NCBI GenBank assembly: GCA_009761415.1
Contig: QUOL01000006.1
Span: forward strand, 620,001-684,000
Origin: Sarcomyxa edulis
Lineage: Eukaryota; Basidiomycota; Agaricomycetes; Agaricales; Mycenaceae
DNA length: 64,000 nt
Direction: 5' to 3'
Below are positions 1-11,214 of this stretch, piece by piece (position 1 is the stretch's first letter; every line of letters starts with the position of its first letter). The notes under the pieces are model-generated. The model saw nothing but the letters and a program-made list of their open reading frames with translations, searched no databases and was not told the DNA's origin. The position numbers and the translations under genes were made by a program.

Positions 1-129
1 GATTGTCTAGAATAGTAAAGCTATGTAGATATATATGGGTATACAAGACGTGCTACTAGCACCGTAATAGATATGTCCTCTTGATTTAGAAATAACGTAG
101 GAATAGATAGATAAGATACTCCAGTTCGA

Positions 130-868
130 TCATGGAAACCGTGGCTCCTCAGTCAGTTTAGCCATCTCCGCTTTCACTTGTTTTGAGTGTGACCGGGCGT
201 CGAAGAGACCTATAGAAGTTGTGGGTTTCTTCCAATTATCAGGCAACCTCTCCTGACCGTACCACTGCTCTAGTCTCGCGAGAGGAACCTCGCCTTGCTC
301 ATCCTTCATCAGCAACCACGTCAGTGCAGCCTCTCCACGGCCAATCTCGGAATGTATCGAATCCAAAGGATGAGCTAGATGCGACTCCCGGTCCGCTCTC
401 GCTCTCGCAAAATTATGGATGGTAAGGCCATGCCGTGGGGCCGCGTATGCGAGCAGAGCCCTCAGTAAGGACTCGTTAACCGTTACTGGAGCGACGCGAC
501 TGCCCAGTGGACAATCATCATGAACGAGAGACCCATTGTGCTCTATCTTTCCATGAACGGCTAGTGCATCAAGATCAAGTCGGCGTATAATAAATCCGTG
601 TCCGCATAGAAGGACACCACCTAGGGCAAGTAAGAATGCGAGAATGCTGGAAAGGTTGTATATGTCATGAAGAGCGCGTGTAAGCTGGATGACTCCTATG
701 TCGCGTCCATGTCTTGGCCTGTCGAATTGAGTTAGTATGCGATCGGACGTATAAACTGAAAGACACGTACAAGTAGCCGTGATTAGCGAGACTGTTCAAG
801 GCTGGGCAAGGAGCTCTTCTGTCCCCAGCCTCTGCGGGTCTGAAGGAGTGGTCGACTGCAATTTTCAT
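130..868 (-). CDS. Heme-thiolate peroxidase (peroxidase family 2, chloroperoxidase/peroxygenase-like)
   Basis: Two exons (868-771 and 718-130, 52-base intron) give a 228-residue protein. Residues 20-22 form the PCP motif whose Cys21 should be the proximal heme ligand, in the family context CPALNSLANHGYLPR. Residues 92-96 read EHNGS, the place where the family carries its E-H-D/E-G-D acid-base and Mg-binding motif; the Asp is Asn here. The C-terminal half has the usual conserved segments HNFARARA, LTWLL and ERLPDNW. Family members use peroxide for halogenation or oxygen transfer and most are secreted, but no signal peptide is visible from this start, so the protein may be intracellular or an upstream exon may be missing. 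The length fits the short family. No obvious partner gene is nearby. Confidence 0.85.
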
Positions 869-1688
869 AAATTAATTATCGATTGTACTGGTGTTGCAGT
901 ATCAAAAAGAAAGGGAGGAGGTCTTATGTTGCTGAGGGGGGCATCAACGACCCTTTTTATCTTCTGCATACTAAGACTGTGATTGATATATTCTTTAGCC
1001 GATATCGGAATTGAACAGCAACATGTGTAAGAAAAAAATACCATCTGATACAGAGGAGCCAATGATCAGTCGTTCAAATCACAGCACTGATGATGTATGG
1101 TGGCGAATCCCCCCTGACACAACCACAATCAACGGTCCCGAGTCGGAAACCGCCTTCGTCGCTGGGGTGTCATGATTGCGAATGACGTGTGCAGTGTTAC
1201 CGTTCATGACTGGAATTTCTGAGGAAAGTCTCTGCTGTGCATGCGTGCGTGACTTTGAGTCAGTGAACCTGGGCCCAGCGCCCAGGGTTTCCAATAGTCA
1301 CCATCGATGATCGTCGCCATCATTCGAAGGTACGGGTTCGAGGTAAAGTTCAAAATGATGGACAAAGTTGATCTTGAGTTGATCGTGATTTCATGATACC
1401 GCCTTTGCACTGATTTGTTGGTGTTTTGCTCGCCTTTCCCCGGTAAACACCAAGGGATGATTGCCACCAATCACAGCGATGAAGTCAAGATGAAGTTGTA
1501 CACTGACTCTTAAATTCGGCGCGTCAAGGGTGTTTATTCAAGCAAGGTGATGACGATACCGAGGGAAAGTATGTATTTTCCGAATAATATCACAAGCATT
1601 TCGGTTTGTTAGAAGTCCGAGTCGCAGTGGCATTTGAGTGGCATACTTCAGTAAAAGAGATCAGAACTCCACGACCGCTTTACAGAAC
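869..1688. other. Intergenic, nothing recognised
   Basis: Short open frames on both strands show no family motif and no exon that could be joined convincingly to the neighbours. Confidence 0.5.
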
Positions 1689-2815
1689 TTAAAATTGAGG
1701 CGAAGCACGCCTCCAATTATCGGCAAGACAACTAGCTCGCGCTCGAATATCGAACTCGTCAAGCTGCAGGTAGAGACTCGCACACCTGTGCAGAGCTTTG
1801 ACGATCTGGGGTAACTATCACAAGTGATGAGCATCAAACCGGATCGCGAGTGAAGTGAGACAGACCTGGTACGATCTGTACGATTCATCTTCAAAAATCG
1901 ATATCTGCTCACAGTCACTACTTTGGACGATCTCGAGCTTCTGTATTCCGGCGTGGATCTTCTCTCTGAGGGACTAGATATAAGGGAGGGTGTTAATATT
2001 GATGCCACAAGTAGTCTGACGGGATGGGTCAATTACTTACATGAAATACAAGAGAGGGTGGCTCAGCGCCACTCTGCATCTCACCCCGTTCTCGTGCTGA
2101 TTCAGCGCGCGTCAGTTCCTCGATAGTGTCCTCAAGGCCGATGCGTGTCCGGACGACCGCAAGACCTGTCACGAAGATGAGTTCTATGCTGATCAAACGC
2201 AGGAGCGACGAACATATACCTGTCTGCACCAACTGGAGATCGACATCCAGCGCACGATTAAGGAGTGACTGTATACCCTGAGGTCGAGCACTCTCACAGA
2301 GACGCATAGCATTCACAATAGACGTATGTGCATATTCATGGGCCGCCACGAAAACGGATTCGTGGGAGGATGAGATTTTCAGACGGAGAGACTGGGATAG
2401 CATATATAGGGTATATGCTCTAATGAGTGGGGCTTCGTCTGCTGGAGATACGTTCACAGTTCGAGTTGGTTTTATAGTCCGGGAGTCGACTCCTAGATGG
2501 TATAGATTTCGGAGTTTTCTTTGTATGGCGAGTGGCATTCTGTACAATACAAAGAAATTCGGTTTGAACGCGTCACTTGAAAGAGATCTAGTAGACTTCG
2601 TACGATTGTTCGTCATTGGGCAAAAGACCAAAGGCTTTGGTGGCAATATCCATGGCGATAGCGTTGAATTTGTAAGATGTGGTGCAAATTGTGGCCATAA
2701 AATCCAACTGCCAAGAAACGTCGGAACTCGTGCAGATTGAGTGGATGCTGTCAGCAAAGACATTAATGAGGATGTTGTAAATGAGTTCACTTGGAATCTC
2801 GTAAGCAGGAGACAT
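1689..2815 (-). CDS. F-box-like family protein, copy A
   Basis: Most divergent member of a local multicopy family. Exon 1 starts at 2815 with an F-box-like opening (IPSELIYNIL) followed by a conserved Ser-Ile-His segment. An intron after the NDEQS region leads to the central exon (ADEAPLIRAYTLYML and ARPQGIQSLLNRALDVD, matching the family pattern RPKALxSLLRSxLEDE). The last exon ends at 1689 with DEFDIRARASCLADNW, aligned to DMDAHNIQNRSMSLLEKW of the other copies. F-box proteins usually recruit substrates to SCF ubiquitin ligases through Skp1; that role is inferred from the N-terminal pattern only. The exact internal splice sites near the 3' end are uncertain. No in-frame lesion was noticed. 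Confidence 0.6.
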
Positions 2816-3291
2816 GGTCAGAAGAATGATGAAGAGTTATGGTTATAGAGAGCGAGAGCTTTTGAGGCGCACTTTGAGACGCCTGCGAGTCACGTGTGTT
2901 GCACTGCCAGAGTATAATTAGCAACGTTACCTCTTGTATGTGGTTTGGGCGGTCCGTCAATGCAGTTTCCGAATGCAGCAGTCACAGCAGAAGCTGTATA
3001 CTTTCCGGGACGACTGGCCGGATGTGAGGCACTAGACAACGCCGCTGCTGTTCAAAGGAAGGCATGTTGGGTATCGTCTAATGTGCGTCGACGATTGCGG
3101 TAAGGGCCGAGTCGTTATAAGGCAAGAATGAATCATAGCATTCGTGTAGAGTTCAGCTACGACATTGAACGCTCCGTCACATCTGCTGGCGGGTCCATAT
3201 CAGCCGGCGAAGACCAGAATATGAACAATAGCCGTAAACTGACCTTTGACTATGAGGAAACACATGAAATGATGGAGACGCCAATGGGGCT
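2816..3291. other. Intergenic between F-box-like copies A and B
   Basis: No gene seen. Bases around 3180-3230 (TCAGCCGGCGAAG context) closely resemble 4757-4803 just downstream of copy C, so the 3' flank was duplicated along with the gene. Confidence 0.5.
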
Positions 3292-4412
3292 CTAAGGTTT
3301 GACATTGACAGAATTGCATCTCTCGAGGAGTGACACTACTCTACTATGAATATTATGCGCATCCATATCAAATCGGAGGCTGATCTTGGTGATGACACGC
3401 TCAACACCAGGCAACTAGAGAAGCAATATCAGCTATGAATGAACAACATCGGATCAATAACGGTGGTACATGCCTTACAAGAAGCCCTCAGAGGGATGAA
3501 TTTGTAGGGACTTCGGATAAAAATTGTGTCCTATTCGAAAACGCATGCTTCGACTTTCAAGAGAGCTTCATGCATGCTGATCATGAACGCCTATACGGAT
3601 ACGTCAGGAAACTACAGAAACTAGATGAAAGATACGGACATTGATATCTCGTTTGACCGGGGGATCTTCCGCTCCCAGATCTTCACCGTCATAGAGCAAT
3701 CTATCCAGGCAATGACATTGATCAACAATCGAGTGCGCTGTTCATCATCGACATAGATCAGAGTCCATACCGAATATGCAAGAAATGGGATGAGATGAAA
3801 GATCTGACCATAATGATTGAGCGCGACATCATCCTCCAAAATAGAACGTAACAATGACACCAACGCTTTCGGCCTGACCGTCTCGCACACTCCGAGAGCC
3901 GAAGATAGTGTATCTTGAATAGACGATTTCGTCTCTTTATACTGTCTAGGGACCCAGATATTTCGAACTCGAAGGCTCGCTGCAGACACGTACATGATAT
4001 ATGTCTGAACGAGGGGGATGTTGTTGAAATTGTTGGGCGAAGGAATGAAGCGGCTGGCCCTGGCAGTGGTACGCGATGCATTACATCCAAATTCCCGCAT
4101 GTAATCTAACATGTTCTGGATGAGAGGAAACACACTTGGGCCGAGGTCGTCAATAGCGGAAGTGATATGGATTGGCTGAGCGTACCTTTGACCGTTGACT
4201 GGCCCAGGGACCAGAAACGACTGCATCATCACATCGGTTACGATTTCTCGGAACAAGAAAGATACAGATGACAATATCGAGATGCAATACGCGTCCCACG
4301 AAGAGATGGTCGGGGAGACGCAGTTCAAGTGTATACTCTCAGCAATGCACATCGTAAGAATGTCGTACAGGACCTCGATTGGGAGGACGCTGCGGTCTGG
4401 TGAGTATTCCAT
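3292..4412 (-). CDS. F-box-like family protein, copy B
   Basis: Starts at 4412 with LPIEVLYDIL, then AESIHLNCVSP, SSWDAYCISIL and SVSFLFREIVTDV, nearly the same as copy C. The first intron probably begins after the VNGQ codons (GTACGC donor), as in copies C and D, although the frame also stays open through it. The central exon has NIPLVQTYIMYVSAASLRVRN and RPKALVSLLRSILEDDVALN. A later exon near 3500-3600 and a last exon around 3292-3420 (ISLRFDMDAHNIHSRVVSLLER) complete the family plan. Function is unknown; an F-box-like adaptor role is inferred from the N-terminus. It forms a tandem pair with copy C. Confidence 0.65.
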
Positions 4413-4800
4413 ATTGCGAAGATGTATCCTGGGTCCGTATAACAGTGAATCTGGTTACAAGAGAGTTTGCAGCAACGAGCTCGAGTCATTTGAAAATGAG
4501 AGTTCCTGCGAAAACTTGACCACCAATGCACCGCCTTACTACTTGACAATGTCATAGATCCGCCTTAGACACTCTATTTAAGCTAGATTCAGTTATGCAC
4601 GAGAAAAGCAGCAGTTGACTTCAGCTTCAGCTTCAGGAATAATTCCAGTAGGGTCTGCGCGAGTCAATTCGGATACCCACTGGGTGATTGCGGCAAGTGA
4701 CTGGATGTTTTTTGGACTATTGGGTTGGGACATAGTGAACAGCTCCAGCGCAATAACATCTGCTGGTGGGTCATGTCAGCCGGCGAAGTCCAGAAATTAA
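4413..4800. other. Intergenic between F-box-like copies B and C
   Basis: Holds the probable promoter of copy B and the 3' flank of copy C. The latter (4757-4800) is similar to the 3' flank of copy B. No independent gene seen. Confidence 0.5.
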
Positions 4801-5964
4801 TCAAGGAGTGGATTGAGACACAGATACAGAGGAAGAGACGCTAATGCGGCTCTGGGCTTGAGCAAGAGACACCGCGTTCCACTTTTCGAGTAGTGACATC
4901 GATCTATTTTGTATATTGTGCGCATCCATATCAGGTCGGAGGCTGATCATGGTGATGACTTCCTTGACATCAGGCAACTGGAGTAGAAGTAGCATCATCA
5001 GTTATCATGAGCAACGATGGACAGATAACGGTGATACATACCTGATGAGAAGCCCAAACAGGAGTGAACTTGTAGGGAGTCTGGAGAGACACGGTATGAC
5101 ATCCTAGATCGCACACTTCGACTCTCGTGAGAGCTTCGTGCATGCTATTCATGATGGCCTATACAGATACGTCAACGAAAATGCAGATATCAGAGGAAGA
5201 TATACTCACATCGATACTTCGTTGGACCAGGGGATCATCTTCTCCACGTAGATCGCCCAACTCGTACATCATATTATCCAATCGATGACACTGTTCAACA
5301 ATCGAGGACGCTGTTCTCAAAGGAATCAGTCTCACACCGCAGAATTAGCATGAAATGAAATATCTGACCATATCCATTTAGCGCGATCTCATCCTCCAAA
5401 GCAGATCGTATGAACAACGCCAACGCTTTCGGTCTAATCGTCTTGGACGATTCGACGGCCGTAGGTAGTGCTTGTTGAATGGATATGTGCATGTGCTCAT
5501 AGACATCTCTTGATATCCGGAAGAATTGGTTGCGGAGATTCGCTACAGACACGTAGATACCGTACGTTTGGACGAGGGGCACGTTCTGAAATCTGTTGGG
5601 GGGAGGAGTAATGACGCGGGTACTGGGGCGCGCTGCGACTTCTCCTAATTCTCGCATGTAATCCAGTATGTCCAGAATGAGAGGAAACACGCTTGGGTTG
5701 ACTCATCAGCAACCTTCAAGGAATATGGACTGGCTACACGTACCTTTGACCGTTGACTGGTCTAGGGACCAGACACGATTGCATTATCACATCGGTTACA
5801 ATTTCTCGAAACAGGAAGGATACTGAGGACAGTATCGATATGCAATGCGCATCCCACGAAGAGATGACCGGGGAGACGCAATTCAAGTGTATACTCTCGG
5901 CGATGCAAACTGCAAGGATATCGTATATAATTTCGTTTGGGAGAGTGTGTCGAGAAGATTCCAT
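4801..5964 (-). CDS. F-box-like family protein, copy C
   Basis: Begins at 5964 (MESSRHTLPNEIIYDIL) with the F-box-like block AESIHLNCVSP...SVSFLFREIV, followed by an intron after the VNGQ codons (GTACGTGT donor). The second exon (MFPLILDILDYMRELG ... RPKALALFIRSALEDEIALNGYG) is intact. A short exon near 5080-5150 carries MHEALTRVEV...YKFTPVWASHQ. The last exon (about 4801-4980) ends with DMDAHNIQNRSMSLLEKW and a Ser/Val-rich tail. It is so similar to copy B in exon 1 and in the 3' flank that a recent tandem duplication is likely. Biochemical role not known. Confidence 0.65.
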
Positions 5965-6867
5965 GTTGCGAAGTACTTTGAGATGACCAGGAAGAGGACG
6001 AGTTAGGTTATCTTACAGAAGTCTGCAGCGGCGAGTCGAGAAAAGGAGAAGGTGAGTCCCACTTCAAAAAACACGGGCAAAATTTGACCGACTCTGGTCA
6101 AATGCACCGATCCAGTGTCTCATACTGTATTTTGGATATGCACGATTGTCTAAATTCATCCTCAAGCTTCTCTGTCTAAGGCGCATGCAGGACTTATATG
6201 CAAGAGGGTAACAATGTCGATGTTCAGAGCTTGGGAGCCCGCATTAGGGAAAGGTTGGCGAAAGGCAAGCTGATTCCGTGAGTCGATTTGATCAGAGACC
6301 CGCATTCCTCATCTGATATAGCTACAAACATATCGCTTATCCGTCCTTCCAGTCGCGAAACATCCAATGCAACAGAAATCGATACAAGTATTCCAGGATA
6401 TCGAATGGTACCTGACACCCGTACTACACGCGTTCGACTGCTCTCCTGGTACCCAGCACGCGTAGGATATTTCTGTCTTCGTCCTCGAGGCGGTGGTCAA
6501 CGTCGATTGCGGGCGTCAATTGCAAAAAGTTCGAAGCTCCTCCTTGATCGGCGGGCACTCCCGGTCTCATCGACCCAGTCTAGACCAACACCCCACCAGA
6601 GCTCAATCACCCAAAACCACTGCAAAATGAGCACAGAAAATCGGTGATTTCCAAGCGATCTCGGTGAAGAATGCTAGCGTAGCTTCTGAGGTGGATACAC
6701 TGAGAAATTGACAATAAGAGGCTGTTGTGGAGATAAAGCGAGGAGTGTCATGGGTCCTGGCTCGGATGATGTGGACCCCGAAGCACCGGTCAGGGCCCTA
6801 ATAACAACCACCATCTCATAAGAGTCTTCCCCTCAAATCCCCTCTCTTTTTTTCGCTACTTATAATA
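5965..6867. other. Intergenic with short unassigned frames
   Basis: Contains upstream DNA of copy C and of the OTU gene. Overlapping open frames at 6224-6647 on both strands have no recognisable motif and I could not connect them to exons. The T-rich stretch at 6838-6860 just before the OTU start could be a promoter element. Confidence 0.4.
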
Positions 6868-8821
6868 ATGGGCTCTGCAAAGAAACTTCAGAAGAATGCC
6901 AGACCACAGGCCCAGCGTGAGTGCAGGCTCAAAGCCAGCAAAATTTCACTAAAAATATGATTATTTCAGTACGCTCGCGGACGACGAGGTCAACCAAAGG
7001 CAGGGTAATTACATATCCTTTCTCGTTATCAACTGTAACAAAAAAAACTAATCTCAATCTCATGTTATCATTTTACTTCCCGTAGCTCCTCTCTGACCCC
7101 GCACAGAATACACAGCTTCTCACAGAACAGCTGCGTTCTCTCGGCTTATACGCCGCGCCTACTCTCGGAGACGGGAACTGCCTTTTCAGAGCCCTGTCTG
7201 ACCAGCTGTACGGGAGCCCCGCCCGCCATGCACAGCTCCGGAAGGACATATGTGATTGGATAGAGTTGCATAAACAACGCTATGAACCTTTTGTAGAAGA
7301 CGAACGGGGGCTTGACGTTCATTTGCGATGCATGAGGGAGAATGGTGAGCACCCTGGCAATGTGCACAACTACTGCTGCTGACACTAGCTGTAGCAACGT
7401 ACGGAGGCCATCTGGAATTATCGGCCTTCGCACATCTGACTCGACGGAACGTCAAAGTCATCCAACCGGGGTTAGTGTACGTTATAGAGTGGAACGCTGG
7501 TGGTGATCCGTCCTCGTCTTCTCCCGTCGAGGACACCGACGACAACAATAACGTGCTGCTCGACGACCGCGAACGACGGCGGTTACGGCGGGACAAGAAA
7601 CGCGCAGAGAAGGAGAAGGAAGCCATTGATTCTGACGAGAATAGCAGTCCGAGTTCTTCCTTTGGCACGATATACGTTGCGTGCGTTGTACACTTTCTAC
7701 TTCCCCACGTCTAGTCAGCTCACACCCATAAAAGATATCACGACTGGGAACACTTCTCATCCATCCGCAACCTCAGGGGTCCACATTCCGGCCTCCCATC
7801 TGTAGAAGAAGAGATGCCGCCCCAAGTAGAACCACCAACGCCCACGCCGAAGAAGAAGTCCATCCGGAAGGTCAATCTTAAACTAGCATCGGCGGCTGCA
7901 TCCAAAGCAACGACGCCCTCTACGACATCGTTAGCAACAACTCCATCAACCCTCTCCCTCCCCGCTTCCAGATCTACATCCCTCTCACCATCCCCATCAC
8001 AAGACCTCCTACCACTACCGCCATTCCCCACATCCTCTGCTACGACACCATCTACGGGCTCTGGCTCTGTACCCCCCGCCGACGATCACAACCATAATCA
8101 TAAACCCACTCACATCAACCTCCGCACTCACCGTTCCCCCAAACGGTCCTTCGACGAATCGTCCGGAGACGGCGATGGCTCTTCGTCCGAATTCAGTATC
8201 GCTAAACGGACGCGTAGCGGATCGAAGACCACGTCGAACAGTAAATCACGACTCGGTGCTAGTGGTAGTGGTAGCCTAAACAAATCACGGCTAAGATCAG
8301 ACACCAATAACAATGCACGTCGCTCACTTACTCCCTCCTCTTCTCCACCTCCTCATCTTGATACAGACATCCACTCCCACCACCACCACCACCAACAACA
8401 ACAATCTTCGCAACAACAAGAAGGGAAGATAAACATGGACGCAGACGCTGAAGACGAAAACACACATACGCCGAGTCTGACGTCCACTGCGTCGTCGCCG
8501 TTATCTTCTCCCTCACCTTCGCCGCAACCAGAGCCACAACCGGAACCGGAACCTGAACAGAAGATGACGCGAAGGCAGCGTAAAGCGCTCGGGTTGCCGA
8601 AACCACGGGCGGTGCTCCTGCGCAAGACAGGGGCGGGAGCGGGGAAGATTGTCATTCCTGGGGGGAGGTATAAGAAAGGTGGGGTGGGGAGTGTCAGGCG
8701 TGCGGTCGGGGATGAGGATGGGGACGGGGATGGAGACGATGAGGACGGGGAAGGGGGGGAGTGGAAGACTAATGGGACTGGGAGGGTTGATGTTAGGGGG
8801 TTTCGGGAGTTGAAGATTTGA
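6868..8821 (+). CDS. OTU-domain deubiquitinase (OTUD3-like) with long disordered tail
   Basis: Five exons (6868-6916, 6970-7004, 7086-7344, 7395-7680, 7735-8821) give 571 residues in continuous frame. The OTU cysteine protease core spans about residues 38-225: catalytic Asp57/Cys60 in LGDGNCLFRAL, and the His motif AYHDWEHF at 210-217 with His216 as the likely catalytic base. Between them lies an Arg/Lys/Glu-rich helix with DDRERRRLRRDKKRAEKEKE. From about residue 230 the chain is disordered: Ser/Thr/Pro, a His run, a Gln run, acidic Gly/Asp stretches, and a short conserved-looking motif MTRRQRKALGLPKPR near the C-terminus. Family members cleave ubiquitin chains in cytosol or nucleus. The tail makes the protein much longer than the bare OTU domain. 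The fourth donor and acceptor were chosen to restore the AYH motif. Confidence 0.88.
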
Positions 8822-9684
8822 TATCTTTCCTGGTGTTCCTTTTTGGACGTTCATGAACCACGACGGACGGGCGGCATTCATCTTTCTCTCTGCTCTCTAT
8901 AATTCCAACACCGGGCCTCCCATCTCTCTGACACGCCAATTCACGCGAGACTCATCATATACCCTCCTGCATCCCCTGCATTTTATTCATCAATCCACCA
9001 TCGCATTCTCAATGTATTCAAGAAGGACTTTGACACGACCAACAACATGATCATGGCTCATGACATATAAACCGCACATACACCCGCATCTCATACATCA
9101 ATTCCGCATTGTATTCTCAATCCTCAATATTTACCCTCACTCCCACCGTATGAAGCTAATAGAAATCAATCCACCTTGAGGACCTACGCATTCTTAGGCG
9201 AGCCTTCGTACATCCTCGTTCTCCGCTCTACTCCGCTCTACTCCACTCCCTCTTCATCTAAATAATTGTCGTTTCCGTTCATCAGTACCCTTCCCACTGC
9301 ACTTATTTATATATCCCGCACATCCGTCCATCCTCATCATTTCCTCTCACACACGCGCATATCCTGTATCTTACCATCTCCGCACACATCCACATACGCA
9401 CGGTTTTTTTTTGAACATTTTTTTCTTCTGGCACTTCGATGATTGTTATATATAATTCAAGATTGTTCAGGATCGTTCGGGGCCATAGGGGTACGTGATG
9501 CGAAGACATTCACTGAGACGAGACGACTACGTCGCAGTCAAGTAGCAGAGTGGGGACCGTGGACTCACCGCTATCCATTACACGCTCGTAGTATTTAAAG
9601 CGTCATACCGTACAGCAACACAGAGGTATCTGAATTTATACAATACAGTGGTTGGAATACAAGACTAGAACCACCAACAACGCC
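8822..9684. other. 3' region of the OTU gene, pyrimidine-rich, no gene seen
   Basis: AT/CT-rich with a short repeated CTCCGCTCTA near 9216-9240. It includes the probable 3' UTR of the OTU gene and the end of F-box-like copy D. No supported coding region. Confidence 0.5.
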
Positions 9685-10843
9685 CTAAGTGCTGACAGCA
9701 GAGTCCGTATTCCACTTTGCCAAGAGGAGGGCCGCTCTGAAATGGACAGCGTACGCATCGATATCTATGTCAGTTTGGCCGAGCTTTGTGATGGCGTCCT
9801 TGACACCGGACAACTAGAGCAGTATATCAGCCTGCATCGATAGTTCGACAGTGGTAAGACATGCCTCATGGGGAGCCCAAGGAGAGGCAAATATGTAAGT
9901 TTTCGAGCAAAACAAAATGTCGATTCCAAGATTACATGCTTCGACCAGCGAGAGAGCTTCGTCAATGTTAGTCATGATGGCCTATACACACGGTTGGTAC
10001 CTCAATCAATAGTCTCGAAAAAGGGGAAACATACATACGTCAACGTTTTCTTTGACCAAGAGATCTTCATCTTCCCGCAAGTCTTCGAACTCGGAGATCA
10101 ACGTATCCAAAAGGCGAGATTTTTGAACGATCAAGTGTACTATTCATCAGATTGGATCAGAATCAGTTCCTCAACAGCAAAGAAATGGCCGGACCATATT
10201 TGTTGAGCAAGAACTCGTCCTCCAAAGCAAACATGATCATCGACGCAATCTCCCTCGGTCGAACCCTTTTGCACAGCGCTAGCCCTCTGACCAACACCCC
10301 CTGACTGAACATGTAGAAATTTTCATGACTTTCTCTTGGCAACTTGGGGAAATGGTTTCTGAAGTTCGCCACAGCCGCATAAATACCATATACCTGAACG
10401 AGGGGAATAGTAGAGAATGTGTGGCCGGAAGCTAAGCGTTTGGCTGTGTTGGAAATCGCTTCATCATCTCCTGATAGTCGCATGAAATTGATGATGTCTT
10501 GAACGATTTGGAGTATACTTGGACGGGATGGATAATTAGTAGCCTAGTGCCTAGTGCGCTAGCAAGGTTACAGAGATATGGGGTATGAACGAAATACGTA
10601 CCTTTTCCCGTCATCCGAGTCTGGTTCAGAGACTCGAAATGCCTGTATCACGGCTTTCGTTACGATCTCTCTGAACACGAAAGATACAGATGCTAGCGTT
10701 GAAATGCAGTGTGTGTTCCACGAAGACACAGTCGGAGACACGTAGTTCGCATGGATACTTTCAGCGATGCATGTCGTAAGAATGTTGTAGATGAGTTCGT
10801 TTGGCAAGACGTGGTGGCGTAAAAGACGTCCAGAGTAATCCAT
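9685..10843 (-). CDS. F-box-like family protein, copy D
   Basis: Start at 10843 (MDYSGRLLRHHVLPNELIYNIL), chosen by alignment to copies B and C rather than the upstream in-frame ATG. The first exon ends near 10610 at DDGK with a GTACGT donor. The second exon has STIPLVQVYGIYAAVANFRN and RPREIASMIMFALEDEFLLNKYG. The last exon (about 9685-9810) reads VKDAITKLGQTDIDIDAYAV and LLLAKWNTDSAV before a TAG. All family landmarks are present and no internal stop was found within the recognised exons, so this copy may be functional. It is separated from copy C by the OTU gene. Confidence 0.62.
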
Positions 10844-11214
10844 GTCGCCAAGTCGTCTAGTGTAGACTGTTTTGCGCAATTTTTGCGGTTATAACAGAGA
10901 CCAGAGAATTATCGCAACCGAGATAGGTGAAATCAGTAGTACTAGAGAAAGAGAGAGGTAGAAAGAGAAGAGAAGTAGCAAGAGAAGTGCTCCGCCGAGA
11001 CTTGGGCTGTCGCGGCCGGCTGAATTCCCGAACTCATGCATATGGATGACATTGACTGCACACTCCTGGTCCAGGAATCATAACATACATATTTCTCATG
11101 CAGTGCCTCGAATCTACGTTACATCTTCAATTAGATATGTCCAGGATCAACCAATAGCTCGAGGAAATAGAAGACCAGGCGGTCACAATATACTTATATA
11201 GAACACTGACTAGA
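10844..11214. other. Intergenic, nothing recognised
   Basis: Purine-rich (GAGAGAAAGAG) stretch near 10940-10990; otherwise no feature seen. Confidence 0.5.
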
